Shown here one piece after another: positions 7,247 through 16,400 of a stretch of DNA of 64,000 nucleotides (position 1 is the first letter of the stretch; every line of letters begins with the position of its first letter). Below the pieces are notes generated by a model, which saw only the letters and a list, made by a program, of their open reading frames with translations, made no database searches and had not been told where the DNA came from. The DNA lies in NCBI RefSeq assembly GCF_003367905.1, contig NZ_CP029462.1, positions 2,588,761 to 2,652,760 on the forward strand, read 5' to 3'. This stretch comes from Megasphaera stantonii. GTDB taxonomy: Bacteria > Bacillota > Negativicutes > Veillonellales > Megasphaeraceae. Position numbers and translations under genes: made by a program.

Positions 7247-8895
7247 TGCAGAAGTTGAACACGGCGGCGCAGATGCGCCAGATGGATTATACGGCCATGC
7301 ACGGCAAATACGGTATTCAGCCGGCCGTATTGATGGAAAATGCCGGCCACGCCGTTGCCGAACGGGCCGACGAATACATTCACGGCTGGGCCGGCAAGGA
7401 CGTAGTCGTCGTCTGCGGAAAGGGCAATAACGGCGGCGACGGCTTCGTCATTGCCCGCCATATCGCAGCGGCCGGAGCCCGGGCTTACGTGTACATCCTG
7501 GGACAAGCCGAAGAATACAGCGATGAATCGCAGCAGCATTTAAGCACGCTGCAGGCTATGGAAGACGACGAATCGTGCCTGCTGACCTATTTCGGCGGCA
7601 CGGAACGGGAGTGGCGCGTACTGCGGCAGCGGCTGCAGAGCTGCCAGGTCGTCGTCGACGCTATGCTGGGAACGGGATTTCACGGCAATCTCAGAGAGCC
7701 TGTTTCGTCTATCGTCGGCCTGATTAATGAAATCGCCGCGGCCGGCGCGCTGACGGTTATTGCCGTCGACGTGCCGACTGGCGTCAATTCTGATACGGGA
7801 GCTGTCAGCGGCAGTGATGAAGAAGAAAACGGGCCCTTGTTTGCTGATATGACCGTTACCTTCGGCGCTCTGAAGCGGGGGCTGGTCTTGTATCCCGGCC
7901 GTACCTGCGCCGGCCATGTAGAGCTGGACGCTATCGGTATGCCGGCTCCGCTGCTGGTACAGCCTGAGGAGAAACCGGCATATTTGCTGCAGGAGTCGGA
8001 TATTGCCGAAGTCCTCGTGCCGCGCAGCCCCGACAGCCATAAGGGAAGCCACGGTACAATCGGCATCGTGACGGGATGCAGCGACATGGCCGGCGCGGCC
8101 CTGATGGCGGCGCACGGCGCGGTGCGCAGCGGCGCCGGCAAGGTATTCCTGCGCGTGCCGGCGCAGACGGCGCCGTACTGCATCGGCCGGCAGCCGGAAA
8201 TCATGGTTCGCGGCGTAGGCCAGGGCGAATACTTTACGGAGGCAGACGCGGTGTCTGTCCTGGATGAATGCGCCGCCTGGTCGGTCATCGCGATGGGTCC
8301 CGGTATGGGAAGACATGAGGAAACAAAGGCTTTTGTCAAGGCGATATTAGCTCATGGCGAATGCCCTGTCGTATTGGATGCCGACGCCTTGAATTTGCTG
8401 GCAGGAGAAAAAGACTTCGTCTCTTCCTTGGACCGGCAGGTCATTATGACGCCACACTTGGCTGAATTCAGCCGTCTCAGCGGCCTGTCGGTCGCCGAAA
8501 TTCAGGAAGATCCCTTTGCGGCGGCCGTGCAGTTCGTCAAGGAATGGCGCGTCACGTTAGTCTTGAAAGGCGCGCCGACGCTTGTCGTATCGGCTAAGAC
8601 CGGCAACGTATACGTCAATCCGACGGGCAACGCCGGCATGGCCTGCGGCGGCATGGGCGACATCCTGACGGGCATGATTGCCGCTATATCGGCCAGGGAA
8701 AGCCGCCCCGATATTTGCAGTGCCGCCTGTGCCGGCGTGTACCTCCACGGCGCTGCCGGCGACGCCTGCCGCCGTCAGATCGGCTCGTACGGCTTTACGC
8801 CGATGGAAGTGGCCGACGCCGTGCCCGGCGTGATCCGGCGCATGGAAGAAGAAATGGCAGTGCCGCTGCTGCAGGCGCCGATGATCTTGGATTAA
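7243..8895 (+). CDS. nnr: bifunctional NAD(P)H-hydrate epimerase / dehydratase
   Basis: 550 residues, a fusion of two repair enzymes for damaged NAD(P)H hydrates. The N-terminal YjeF_N epimerase domain (about 1-225) shows GKGNNGGDGFVIARHI and VDAMLGTGFHG. The C-terminal ADP-dependent dehydratase domain (about 245-540, ribokinase-like) shows KGSHGTIGIVTG, VIAMGPGMG, LDADALNLL, TPHLAEFSRLSG, and the nucleotide-binding NAGMACGGMGDILTGMI. Translationally coupled to acpS (ATGATGA overlap; GGAGGA 8 bases upstream). All catalytic motifs appear intact. Confidence 0.93.
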   Translation: MMQKLNTAAQMRQMDYTAMHGKYGIQPAVLMENAGHAVAERADEYIHGWAGKDVVVVCGKGNNGGDGFVIARHIAAAGARAYVYILGQAEEYSDESQQHLSTLQAMEDDESCLLTYFGGTEREWRVLRQRLQSCQVVVDAMLGTGFHGNLREPVSSIVGLINEIAAAGALTVIAVDVPTGVNSDTGAVSGSDEEENGPLFADMTVTFGALKRGLVLYPGRTCAGHVELDAIGMPAPLLVQPEEKPAYLLQESDIAEVLVPRSPDSHKGSHGTIGIVTGCSDMAGAALMAAHGAVRSGAGKVFLRVPAQTAPYCIGRQPEIMVRGVGQGEYFTEADAVSVLDECAAWSVIAMGPGMGRHEETKAFVKAILAHGECPVVLDADALNLLAGEKDFVSSLDRQVIMTPHLAEFSRLSGLSVAEIQEDPFAAAVQFVKEWRVTLVLKGAPTLVVSAKTGNVYVNPTGNAGMACGGMGDILTGMIAAISARESRPDICSAACAGVYLHGAAGDACRRQIGSYGFTPMEVADAVPGVIRRMEEEMAVPLLQAPMILD

Positions 8896-8896
8896 G

Positions 8897-9799
8897 ATGA
8901 AAGGGCGCGCGGCAGCGCTGCGGACGGCTCTTGCCGGTTGTTGTCTTATCCTGTTGGCGGCGTGCCTTCTCTTTGCGGCAGGCTGCGGGCGGGGAGCGGA
9001 CGCAGAGGCGGAGCAGCTGCAAGTCCATTTCCTCGACGTCGGCCAGGCCGACGCGGCCTTGCTGCAGTACAAGGGACAGCATATGCTCATTGATACGGGA
9101 GACGTAGACGGCCGGTCGGCTTTGGTACAGAGGCTCAAGGAAAAGGGCGTTCATACGCTGGACGTCGTGTTGATAAGCCATCCGCACGGCGATCACCTGG
9201 GCGGCATGGCCGCCTTGTTCGACCAGTTTCACATAAAACAAATATACGATAACGGGCAAGAGTCCCGAACGGCGATGTATAAAAATTACGTAAAAAACAT
9301 CGTGCGTAAGAAGATTTCCTATAAAGCCTTAAAGAGGGGAGATAAGGTTACCTTTGCCGGCGACGTCGTGTGCCATGTCCTTTGGCCGGCGGCAGAAGGA
9401 GCGGCAGCGATGACTGCGTCGGAAAGCGGCCGGACTAATAACCAGTCCGTCGTCTGCAAGATAGCCTTCGGCAGCTTTTCCGTCTTGTTTACGGGGGACG
9501 CGCAGCGGGAAGCAGAGGAACAGATTCTCCGCCATGTCCGGCGAAACGATCTGAAGGCGACAATACTCAAGGCCGGCCATCATGGCAGTAAGACCTCTTC
9601 CAGCCCGGCGTTTATAGAGGCCGTGAGGCCGGAAGCTGTCGTCGTTTCCTGCGGCGCCGGCAATTCCTACGGATTTCCCCATACAGCCGTTTTGGCGGCG
9701 CTTAAAAAGCAAAAGGCGGACGTATACCGGACGGACCGGGACGGCGCCATATCTGTCGTCAGCGACGGCCGGGGATATACTGTGATAAAGGAGCGATAA
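8897..9799 (+). CDS. ComEC-like metallo-beta-lactamase lipoprotein
   Basis: 300 residues. Residues 1-30 form a signal peptide with a lipobox (LFAAGC, Cys about 30), so the protein is probably a lipoprotein. The mature part is an MBL-fold hydrolase of the ComEC-C-terminal type: VHFLDVGQADAALLQ, IDTGD, the metal motif SHPHGDHLGG, FTGDAQ, and KAGHHGSKTSSS. Such stand-alone proteins are suspected nucleases or phosphodiesterases acting outside the cytoplasm. It starts one base after the nnr stop and is followed by a DUF3006 gene, a common pairing. It may complement the ComEC encoded at 29843, whose own C-terminal domain looks degenerate. Confidence 0.82.
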   Translation: MKGRAAALRTALAGCCLILLAACLLFAAGCGRGADAEAEQLQVHFLDVGQADAALLQYKGQHMLIDTGDVDGRSALVQRLKEKGVHTLDVVLISHPHGDHLGGMAALFDQFHIKQIYDNGQESRTAMYKNYVKNIVRKKISYKALKRGDKVTFAGDVVCHVLWPAAEGAAAMTASESGRTNNQSVVCKIAFGSFSVLFTGDAQREAEEQILRHVRRNDLKATILKAGHHGSKTSSSPAFIEAVRPEAVVVSCGAGNSYGFPHTAVLAALKKQKADVYRTDRDGAISVVSDGRGYTVIKER

Positions 9800-9800
9800 T

Positions 9801-10016
9801 ATGAAGACGCTTATCGGCAGCGTCGACCGCATTACCGGGACGACTGCCTATATCATGCTGAACGACGATGCGCATGTCCTGCAGATTCCGGCAGAGCTGC
9901 TGCCGGATGGCGCAGCAGAGGGCATGGCCTATACGATTACCATAGAGCGCAACGGCGCGGAAGAACGGCGGCTGCGCGACGACATTGCGGCGCTGCGGAA
10001 GGCCTTGAAGGATTAG
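9801..10016 (+). CDS. DUF3006 family small protein
   Basis: 71 residues. Begins with a beta-strand pair (LIGSVDRITGTTAYIML) followed by a strand with LQIPAELLPDGAAEGMAYTITI and a charged helical tail, which matches DUF3006. Genes of this family often directly follow ComEC-like MBL genes, as here with a 1-base gap; the function is unknown. GGAG lies 8 bases before the ATG. Confidence 0.8.
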   Translation: MKTLIGSVDRITGTTAYIMLNDDAHVLQIPAELLPDGAAEGMAYTITIERNGAEERRLRDDIAALRKALKD

Positions 10017-10115
10017 ATAAAATACGAATAGGAATTTTGTCACAAAAAGATATTATCCGGCGGCGACATGTGATATAATAAACAGGTCAATTTTTGCAAA
10101 GGAGAGATATACGTG

Positions 10116-11252
10116 ATGAAGAGACTTTTTATACTTCCGCTCCTGATGCTCCTGTGCCTGGTTCCCATGCTGCCGGCGCAGGCCGCTTCTAAGGCGGAAA
10201 TCACCAGCGTCCGCACGGCGACCCGCAACGACGCCAATGTTCCTTTCGTACGAACCGTATTGGAATTGGACAGCAAAGTCACGCCGCGCCTCTTTATTGA
10301 CGAGGACGGGAAATATGTTACGGTGACGCTGCCGAACGCCAAAATTGCCAAAAATGTAGAAAAGAAGTACAATGCGGACCGCAACGTCGTGTCCCGCATC
10401 AGCTTGTCTCAGCGTTCGTCCGGTACAGATGTCAACATCAAGGTCCCCCGGGCCGTGACCAAGAGCGACGTCAACGTCTTTACCCTGCCGGGAACGGACA
10501 AGGCTAAAAAGGAATGCCGCGTCGTCATCGACGTCAACGACAAGTCGGGCAAGGTCAAGCAGTGGATGCACTGGAACGACGCTAAGATCGGCATTGACAA
10601 TACGTCCCTCAGCTCGACCTATTCCGTCAAGGTGCCGTCATACAGCAGCAGCCGTTCGTACAAGCTGACCAAGGGCTTAAAGGATAAGGTCATCTGCATC
10701 GATCCGGGCCACGGCGGTACCGATGTCGGCGCGATCGGCAAGATATCCCAGGAAAAAAATATCACCCTGGCAATTTCTAAGAAGATCGCCGATTTGCTGA
10801 ATGATGCCGGCGCGAAGGTCATCATGACCCGCACGACCGACGTCGACGTATATGCTCCGTACGATGCCGCGGCAGAAGAGCTGCAGGCCCGCTGCAATAT
10901 CGCCAATGCGGCAAAGGCCGACGCCTTCGTATCGGTTCACATCGACTCCTTCTCTTCAGCCGACGCCCGCGGCGTGACGGCGTATTACAACAGCAAGACG
11001 CCTCATGATTACAGCCTAGCCAAGTACATCCACAACCAGAACATGCAGGCGACGGAATTCCCCGACAGAGGCACGCGGACGGCTAATTTCTACGTGCTGC
11101 TCCACACCAATATGCCGGCCGTCCTTTTGGAATTGGGCTTCATTTCCAACCCGACGGAAGAACGGGCCCTCAATTCGGAAAAGCAGCAGCAGAATTTTGC
11201 CGAAAGCATCGTTAAAGGGCTGGCCGATTATTTTAACCATAACGGCAGATAA
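10116..11252 (+). CDS. N-acetylmuramoyl-L-alanine amidase with AMIN domain
   Basis: 378 residues, exported (signal peptide about 1-24, ending AQA). An AMIN domain (about 30-145) is expected to target septal peptidoglycan, followed by an Amidase_3 zinc amidase domain (about 190-375). Zinc and catalytic residues are visible in CIDPGHGGTDVG (His), EKNITL (Glu), VSVHIDSF (His) and VLLELGFISN (Glu). It cleaves the bond between MurNAc and L-Ala. GTG 10113 is an alternative start directly before ATG 10116; AAAGGAGAG is at 10098-10106. Monocistronic by appearance. Confidence 0.92.
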   Translation: MKRLFILPLLMLLCLVPMLPAQAASKAEITSVRTATRNDANVPFVRTVLELDSKVTPRLFIDEDGKYVTVTLPNAKIAKNVEKKYNADRNVVSRISLSQRSSGTDVNIKVPRAVTKSDVNVFTLPGTDKAKKECRVVIDVNDKSGKVKQWMHWNDAKIGIDNTSLSSTYSVKVPSYSSSRSYKLTKGLKDKVICIDPGHGGTDVGAIGKISQEKNITLAISKKIADLLNDAGAKVIMTRTTDVDVYAPYDAAAEELQARCNIANAAKADAFVSVHIDSFSSADARGVTAYYNSKTPHDYSLAKYIHNQNMQATEFPDRGTRTANFYVLLHTNMPAVLLELGFISNPTEERALNSEKQQQNFAESIVKGLADYFNHNGR

Positions 11253-11293
11253 AGTGGTCTGAAAGAAATAGCTGTAAATCTTGAAAATTTCTA

Positions 11294-11322
11294 TTGACAG
11301 TTTACCGGCTGTCATGTATACT
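11294..11322 (+). promoter_or_regulatory. promoter of the rplU operon
   Basis: TTGACA (11294-11299), 17-base spacer, TATACT (11317-11322); near consensus, as expected for ribosomal protein genes. Confidence 0.85.
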
Positions 11323-11329
11323 AGAAAAG

Positions 11330-11425
11330 TCGTAGCATAAGTGGCTAGGATAAGCCGCATGGAGAGGCTCGTAAGTCCCTGCAAAGGGCGCCGTATTCAG
11401 CGAGTATATGTATGAGGAGGTGTCA
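11330..11425 (+). promoter_or_regulatory. L21 ribosomal-protein leader (autoregulatory RNA)
   Basis: The untranslated leader between the promoter and rplU contains GTGGCTAGGATAAGCCGCATGG followed by GGCTCGTAAGTCCCTGCAAAGGG, which resembles the L21 leader family found before rplU in Firmicutes. It is thought to bind L21 and give feedback control. Paired arms such as GTGGC/GCCGC are visible. Boundaries are estimated. Confidence 0.7.
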
Positions 11426-11428
11426 CTC

Positions 11429-11740
11429 ATGTACGCTATTATTAAAACGGGCGGAAAACAGTATCGCGTTCAGGAAGGCGACAGCATTTTTGTCGAAAAA
11501 CTGGCTGCTGATGTTGATTCCGAAGTAGTATTTGACCAGGTTTTGGCAGTCGTAAACGACGGAGACGTTAAAGTAGGCGCTCCCGTAGTTGAAGGCGCTA
11601 AAGTTACTGCGAAAGTATTGGAACAGGGCAAACAGAAGAAAATCCGTATTTTCAAATACAAAGCTAAATCCAACTACCGTCGCCGTATGGGTCATCGTCA
11701 GCCTTACACAAAGGTTACGATTGAAAAAATCGAAGGCTAA
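11429..11740 (+). CDS. rplU: 50S ribosomal protein L21
   Basis: 103 residues. Starts [18 protein letters not shown] and ends with the RNA-binding [24 protein letters not shown] stretch, both diagnostic of L21. ATG 11429 is chosen because GGAGG (11416-11420) lies 8 bases upstream and the homologous N-terminus begins there. The last base of its stop is the first base of prp. Confidence 0.97.
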   Translation: MYAIIKTGGKQYRVQEGDSIFVEKLAADVDSEVVFDQVLAVVNDGDVKVGAPVVEGAKVTAKVLEQGKQKKIRIFKYKAKSNYRRRMGHRQPYTKVTIEKIEG

Positions 11741-12048
11741 TGATTACGATTACATTGCAGCGTGATAAGGAGAAGCGCATTACGGGGTTCGATATATCCG
11801 GTCATGCCGGGTACGGCGAAGCTGGAAGCGATATCGTATGTGCAGCCGTATCGGCACTGGCACAGTCGGCGTTGTTAGGTCTGCTTGACTACGATGCCAA
11901 GCACGTGCAGTACGACGTAGGAGAAGGCTCTTTATCCGTTCATGTGATGAAAGACGGCGTTGCGCCGCAGGCTATACTGCGCGCAATGGAATTAGGCTTA
12001 ACAGAAATAAGCAAGCAATACAGCGAGTATGTAATACTCCATTCATAG
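11740..12048 (+). CDS. prp: ribosomal-processing cysteine protease Prp
   Basis: 102 residues. Catalytic His22 in [15 protein letters not shown] and Cys34 in [12 protein letters not shown] are in place. Prp removes the N-terminal extension of ribosomal protein L27; the gene lies between rplU and rpmA, as in other Firmicutes. The downstream L27 carries exactly the expected extension, so substrate and enzyme are encoded side by side. Overlaps rplU by one base (TAATG). Confidence 0.95.
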   Translation: MITITLQRDKEKRITGFDISGHAGYGEAGSDIVCAAVSALAQSALLGLLDYDAKHVQYDVGEGSLSVHVMKDGVAPQAILRAMELGLTEISKQYSEYVILHS

Positions 12049-12067
12049 ACGTCAGGAGGTGGACGGG

Positions 12068-12358
12068 ATGTTCAATTTTAATTTGCAGCTGTTCGCTCAC
12101 AAAAAAGGTACCGGCTCCACGCGTAACGGTCGTGACAGCGAATCCAAACGCCTTGGCGTAAAATGCCATGACGGCGTTCTCGTAAAAGCCGGCAACATTA
12201 TCGTTCGTCAGCGCGGCACGCATTTCCATCCGGGCACTAACGTAGGTATCGGCAAAGACGATACGTTATTTGCTACGGCTGCCGGCAAAGTCGCTTTCGA
12301 ACGCTCCGGCAAGTACAACCGTAAGGTAAGCGTATACCCGGTTGAAGCTGAAGCTTAA
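12068..12358 (+). CDS. rpmA: 50S ribosomal protein L27 with cleavable N-terminal extension
   Basis: 96 residues. Starts [21 protein letters not shown]; Prp is expected to cut after Phe9, exposing AHKKG, which is needed for peptidyl-transferase function. The rest ([30 protein letters not shown]) is standard L27. ATG 12068 follows AGGAGGT with 7-8 bases spacing. Confidence 0.97.
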   Translation: MFNFNLQLFAHKKGTGSTRNGRDSESKRLGVKCHDGVLVKAGNIIVRQRGTHFHPGTNVGIGKDDTLFATAAGKVAFERSGKYNRKVSVYPVEAEA

Positions 12359-12368
12359 GTATGAGTAT

Positions 12369-12402
12369 AAAAAATCCTGCAGCATGGCTGCGGGATTTTT
12401 TT
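12369..12402 (+). terminator. intrinsic terminator of rplU-prp-rpmA
   Basis: AAATCCTGCAGC and GCTGCGGGATTT arms around a 3-base loop, followed by T's. Confidence 0.85.
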
Positions 12403-12454
12403 GTATTCTGAACCTGTTATGATACGCAGTAATTGAATGATCAGGAGGAACAGT

Positions 12455-12844
12455 ATGCGCATATATGTAAATGGAGAAGAACGAAATCTGCATGTGTACG
12501 ACAAAATTGCCGGCGTAGATTATGCCAAAAACGTCATCTGTGCCCAGGACCGTCTGGATACGGACGATTTCGGCGCGTTTACGATGACCGAGGAAGAATT
12601 TGAATACTGGCGCAAGCTTCTCGTCACCTTGCAGGATTCGGAAGATATCCGCTTTGCCATTAAGGATCTGGTCGATGAAGAAGAATTAAGCGACTATGTT
12701 TACGAAGAAACGAAATACGTCACCCAGACGCAGCAAATTATTGAAGTAGAAAACCTGAGCCTTAAAGATCTGCAGAAGGCCCTGACGGAAAAGAATACGG
12801 CTTGGCTGAAGGAAAACGGTTTCGTCAAGACCTTGGAAAAATAG
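12455..12844 (+). CDS. hypothetical acidic protein
   Basis: 129 residues from ATG 12455, 7 bases after AGGAGGA. The N-terminal RIYVNGEERNL looks like a short beta-hairpin. The rest is rich in Asp/Glu and Leu and mainly helical (TEEEFEYWRKLLVTLQDSEDIRFAIKDLVDEEEL). No signal peptide, membrane segment or known motif. Cytoplasmic by appearance. Family not recognised. Confidence 0.65.
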   Translation: MRIYVNGEERNLHVYDKIAGVDYAKNVICAQDRLDTDDFGAFTMTEEEFEYWRKLLVTLQDSEDIRFAIKDLVDEEELSDYVYEETKYVTQTQQIIEVENLSLKDLQKALTEKNTAWLKENGFVKTLEK

Positions 12845-12874
12845 ATATTTCTGCAAGAGAATACTACTGCTGGC

Positions 12875-12985
12875 ATGTTGATACTATGCGGCGTTGTTCG
12901 CATGAATTACGGCTTTGACGTGACCATCGACGCGATGGACGAAACGCCAGCTATTCCTGAATGGATTAAGATTGCAGTAAAATAA
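12875..12985 (+). pseudogene. possible gene remnant or very small ORF
   Basis: A 36-residue open frame from ATG 12875 to TAA 12985 containing RMNYGFDVTIDAMDETPAIPEWIK. The amino-acid composition looks protein-like, but no ribosome-binding site is seen, so it may be the 3' end of a decayed gene. Low certainty. Confidence 0.25.
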
Positions 12986-13002
12986 GTGTCAAGGAAAGGG
13001 AC

Positions 13003-13048
13003 TGTTGCATGAAGAATCATTATCCTCTTCGTGTGACAGTCCCATTTT
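13003..13048 (+). terminator. terminator-like hairpin
   Basis: GGGACTGT ... ACAGTCCC arms with an inner GAAGA/TCTTC pairing and a T-rich stretch after it. Confidence 0.45.
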
Positions 13049-13051
13049 ATT

Positions 13052-13120
13052 ATGCATTGCAGCACAAAAGCTCCGCAGCAGAATATATCTGTCAACGGAG
13101 CTTTTGTGCAGTGAATGCAT
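13052..13120. repeat. long imperfect inverted repeat
   Basis: ATGCATTGCAGCACAAAAG continuing to CTCCG on the left matches the inverse complement on the right (CGGAG, then CTTTTGTGCAGTGAATGCAT). The inner 14-base arms GCACAAAAGCTCCG are perfect around a loop of about 20 bases. It could fold into a strong hairpin of about 24 pairs. No T run, so not a plain terminator. It lies just upstream of the CRISPR locus. Confidence 0.6.
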
Positions 13121-13293
13121 CACTAATAAATTATTTCAATCCACAATTATGCTTCTGCATAATGGCTATCTTATTATAACAAACAAATTGAAGTTTTTGA
13201 ATTTTCCCGTATAGTATTGACTATTCTTTTTGTATATATTAAAATTTAATAAACTAATAAATTGAATTAAAATATAAACAGCTTTTGATGGCA
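13121..13293. other. AT-rich spacer with no gene seen
   Basis: Between the inverted repeat and the tracrRNA promoter. Very AT-rich, no ORF with a convincing start and no repeat. Confidence 0.5.
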
Positions 13294-13322
13294 TTGACGT
13301 TAGGTCTTATCTATTGTATACT
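13294..13322 (+). promoter_or_regulatory. tracrRNA promoter
   Basis: TTGACG (13294-13299), 17-base spacer, TATACT (13317-13322). Predicted start at about 13330, just before the anti-repeat. Confidence 0.75.
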
Positions 13323-13329
13323 ATAAATG

Positions 13330-13436
13330 TAGTAATTATATCTTAGCGAGAGATACTAGGTTATTACAATAAGGTCCAACGTAGTTGGTACCGCAAAGCT
13401 CTAACGGTATGCCTTTTGGCATACCGTTATCTTTTT
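13330..13436 (+). ncRNA. type II-C tracrRNA
   Basis: Immediately upstream of cas9 and on the same strand. Bases 13334-13369 form an anti-repeat: they match the CRISPR repeat as written on the + strand (with a perfect CTTAGCGAGAGATA core), so the RNA is complementary to crRNA transcribed from the minus strand. The 3' part, TTACAATAAGG ... TACCGCAAAGCTCT followed by a terminator hairpin, closely resembles the Neisseria meningitidis tracrRNA layout (ACAATAAGG, CCGCAACGCUCU, terminal hairpin). It pairs with crRNA, guides RNase III processing and loads Cas9. Ends are inferred from the promoter and terminator. Confidence 0.9.
13402..13435 (+). terminator. tracrRNA terminator hairpin
   Basis: TAACGGTATGCC (13402-13413), TTTT loop, GGCATACCGTTA (13418-13429), then T's. 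Confidence 0.9.
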
Positions 13437-13470
13437 ATACAGACTTATTTTGGAGACAGGGAGTGATCAT

Positions 13471-16400
13471 ATGAATTATGTATTAGGCTTAGATATTGGG
13501 ATTACATCCGTGGGGTGGGCTGTCTTGGAATTAGATACACACGATGAACCCATACGTATTGTCGATTTAAACTCCCGCATCTTTGAAAAAGCAGAAGTGC
13601 CGAAGACGGGGGAATCCTTGGCTGCGCCGCGGCGGATGGCGCGCAGTGCTCGTCGGCTGACAAGACGGCGTCGGTTTCGGCTTCATCGCGTGAGGCGATA
13701 TTTGATTCGAAATCGTATACTTGATGCGCGACAGGTTGAAGAGTTGTATGTTGATTCGATAGGAAAAACAGATATTTACGAACTGCGGTATCAAGCGTTA
13801 AGCCAACCAGTTTCCAACTCAGATTGGGCCAGACTGCTGATTTTCTTTGCTAAGCACCGCGGTTTCAAATCCAATCGGAAACATATCAGCGACAGCGGCG
13901 ATGAAGGCCAGATGCTGAATGCTATTACGGAAAATCAAGAGATTCTGAACAACTATCACACCGTTGGCGAAATGCTGTATAAAAACGAAAAATTTAAAGC
14001 CTGTAAACGAAATAAAGGCGGCTCTTATGCATTTACTGTCAGTCGGGATATGCTGGCTGATGAAATTCATGCCTTGTTTGACGTACAGCGGAGTCTAGGA
14101 CAAGCCTATGCGTCAGAGGAATTAGAAGAAGAATATATGGAGCTATTTTCAGCACAGCGCAATTTTGATGAAGGTCCCGGTATGAACAGTCCATATAGCG
14201 GAAACCAAATTGAAAAAATGATCGGCTGTTGCACCTTTGAAGACGATGAAAAACGAGCGCCTAAAGCCAGCTATGCTTTTATGGCTTTTAATGTATGGCA
14301 AAAGATTAATCATCTTCGCGTAACCTGTGAAGGAACAGATCGCTCTTTATCACAGGCGGAAAAAGAAACGTTGGCTGCACTCGCTTGGAAAAAAGAAAAT
14401 ATCACTTTTAAAGATATTCGCAATAAGCTTGGACTGGATGATACAGTTCGATTTTTAGATGTAAATTATAATTTAGACAAATATAAAACGGCAGAAGAAG
14501 CCGAGAAGAAGGTAAAATTTAGCTGGGTCAAAGAATATCATGCGATTCGCAAAGCTTTGGATAAGGTGAAAAAAGACCGTATTTCAGAATTAAGCCATGA
14601 GCAGATTGATACCATTGCCTATGCGTTTACTGTCTACAAAAATGATGAAGCCATTAAAAGATATTTGCTGGAACATGCTATTGAACTGGCTGACGCTGAA
14701 GCTTTATTAGAAAACATATCGGGATTCAGTAAATTTGGCCACTTGTCGGTCAAGGCATGCTATAAGCTGCTGGAGCCCCTGCAGCAGGGCCATGTATATA
14801 CCAAAGCTTGCGAAATTGCCGGATACGATCCGCAGAAAAGTAATCAGGAAAATATCAGTGATATCCCGAATCCAGTAGTAAAACGGGCGTTGAGTCAGGC
14901 TTTGAAAGTTATTAAGGCGATTATCCGGCAATATGGATGCCCCCCTGTGGAAATTCATATTGAATTAGCCCGCGAGCTGGCTAAAAGCGCAAAAGAACGG
15001 ACAGTGCTAGAGAAGGCTATGAAGGACAATCAATCCCGCAACGAAAAAATCAAAACTAAGCTCCATGAACTGAACGTCATGCAGCCGACGGGGCTGGATA
15101 TTGTCAAGTATAAGTTATACGAACAACAACAGGGCGACTGCGCTTATTCGCAGAAGAAGTTCGATGTGAATCGTCTGCTTCATGATCCCACCTATGCAGA
15201 AGTAGATCACATTATTCCGTATAGCCGTTCTTTTGATGATACATACCGCAACAAGGTATTGGTATTGACGAAAGAAAACCGGGACAAAGGCAATCGGACG
15301 CCTATGGAATATTTTCAAGATAAGCCGGAGCGGAAAGAAGCGTTTATCAACTGGGTAAAGCGTACGATTTCTGATGGGAAAAAACGAAATAATTTACTGC
15401 GCGTCAATTATTCTGCTGACGCTGAAAAAGAATGGAAAGATAGACATCTGCAGGATACGCAGTATATCAGCCGGTACTTATATAATTATTTGAAACGGCA
15501 TATTGAATTAAAAGAAGGATATACAGACAGAAAACGACGCATTATTCCTGTCAACGGTGCTGTGACAGCATATGTCCGCAAACGGCTGGGTATTTCTAAA
15601 ATTCGCGAAAACGGAGACTTGCATCATGCCGTGGACGCCGTTATTATTGCCTGTGTGACTCAAGGCGTAGTCAATAAGATTTCCCGCTACAGCAAAATAA
15701 AAGAGCTGCGGCAGTTCATGACGGCAGACGGTATGATTGTTGACAAAGAAACAGGAGAAGTACTGCAGACTACCAATCCGCGTAAAACAGATCCCTTCCC
15801 CGAACCATGGCCGAAATTCCGTCAGGAATTGGAAGCTCGGGTCAGCGACAATCCGGCAGAAGCGATTGCAGCGCTGGGGCTGCCGACATATAAAGGCATT
15901 GTCAATATTTCCGCGCCTTTTGTCTCACGCATGCCTAACCGTAAGGTTCACGGGCCGGCGCACGCAGACACTATTCGTAGTCCTAAATTGCGTAAAGAGG
16001 GCTATGTAATATCTAAAACAACGTTATCTAAATTAAAATTGAAGAATGGCGAAATAGAGGGCTATTATAATCCTTCTAGCGATAGACTTCTTTATGAAGC
16101 ATTGAAACAACGACTAGAGGCTTTTGGCGGAGATGGGAAAAAGGCTTTTAAAGAACCGTTTTATAAACCTAAGGCAGATGGAACATTCGGAGCAGAAGTT
16201 AAAAAAGTAAAGTTGATAGAAGCGGCTACGTTGTTGGTATCTGTAAATAATGGTAAAGGTGTAGCTCAGAATGATTCCAACAATGGAATGGTTCGTGTTG
16301 ATGTGTTTGGTGTCGATGAAAATGGAAAACTTGGATACTATTTTGTTCCTATATATGTTGCAGATACAATAAGAGATATTCTGCCTAATAAGGCGATAAT

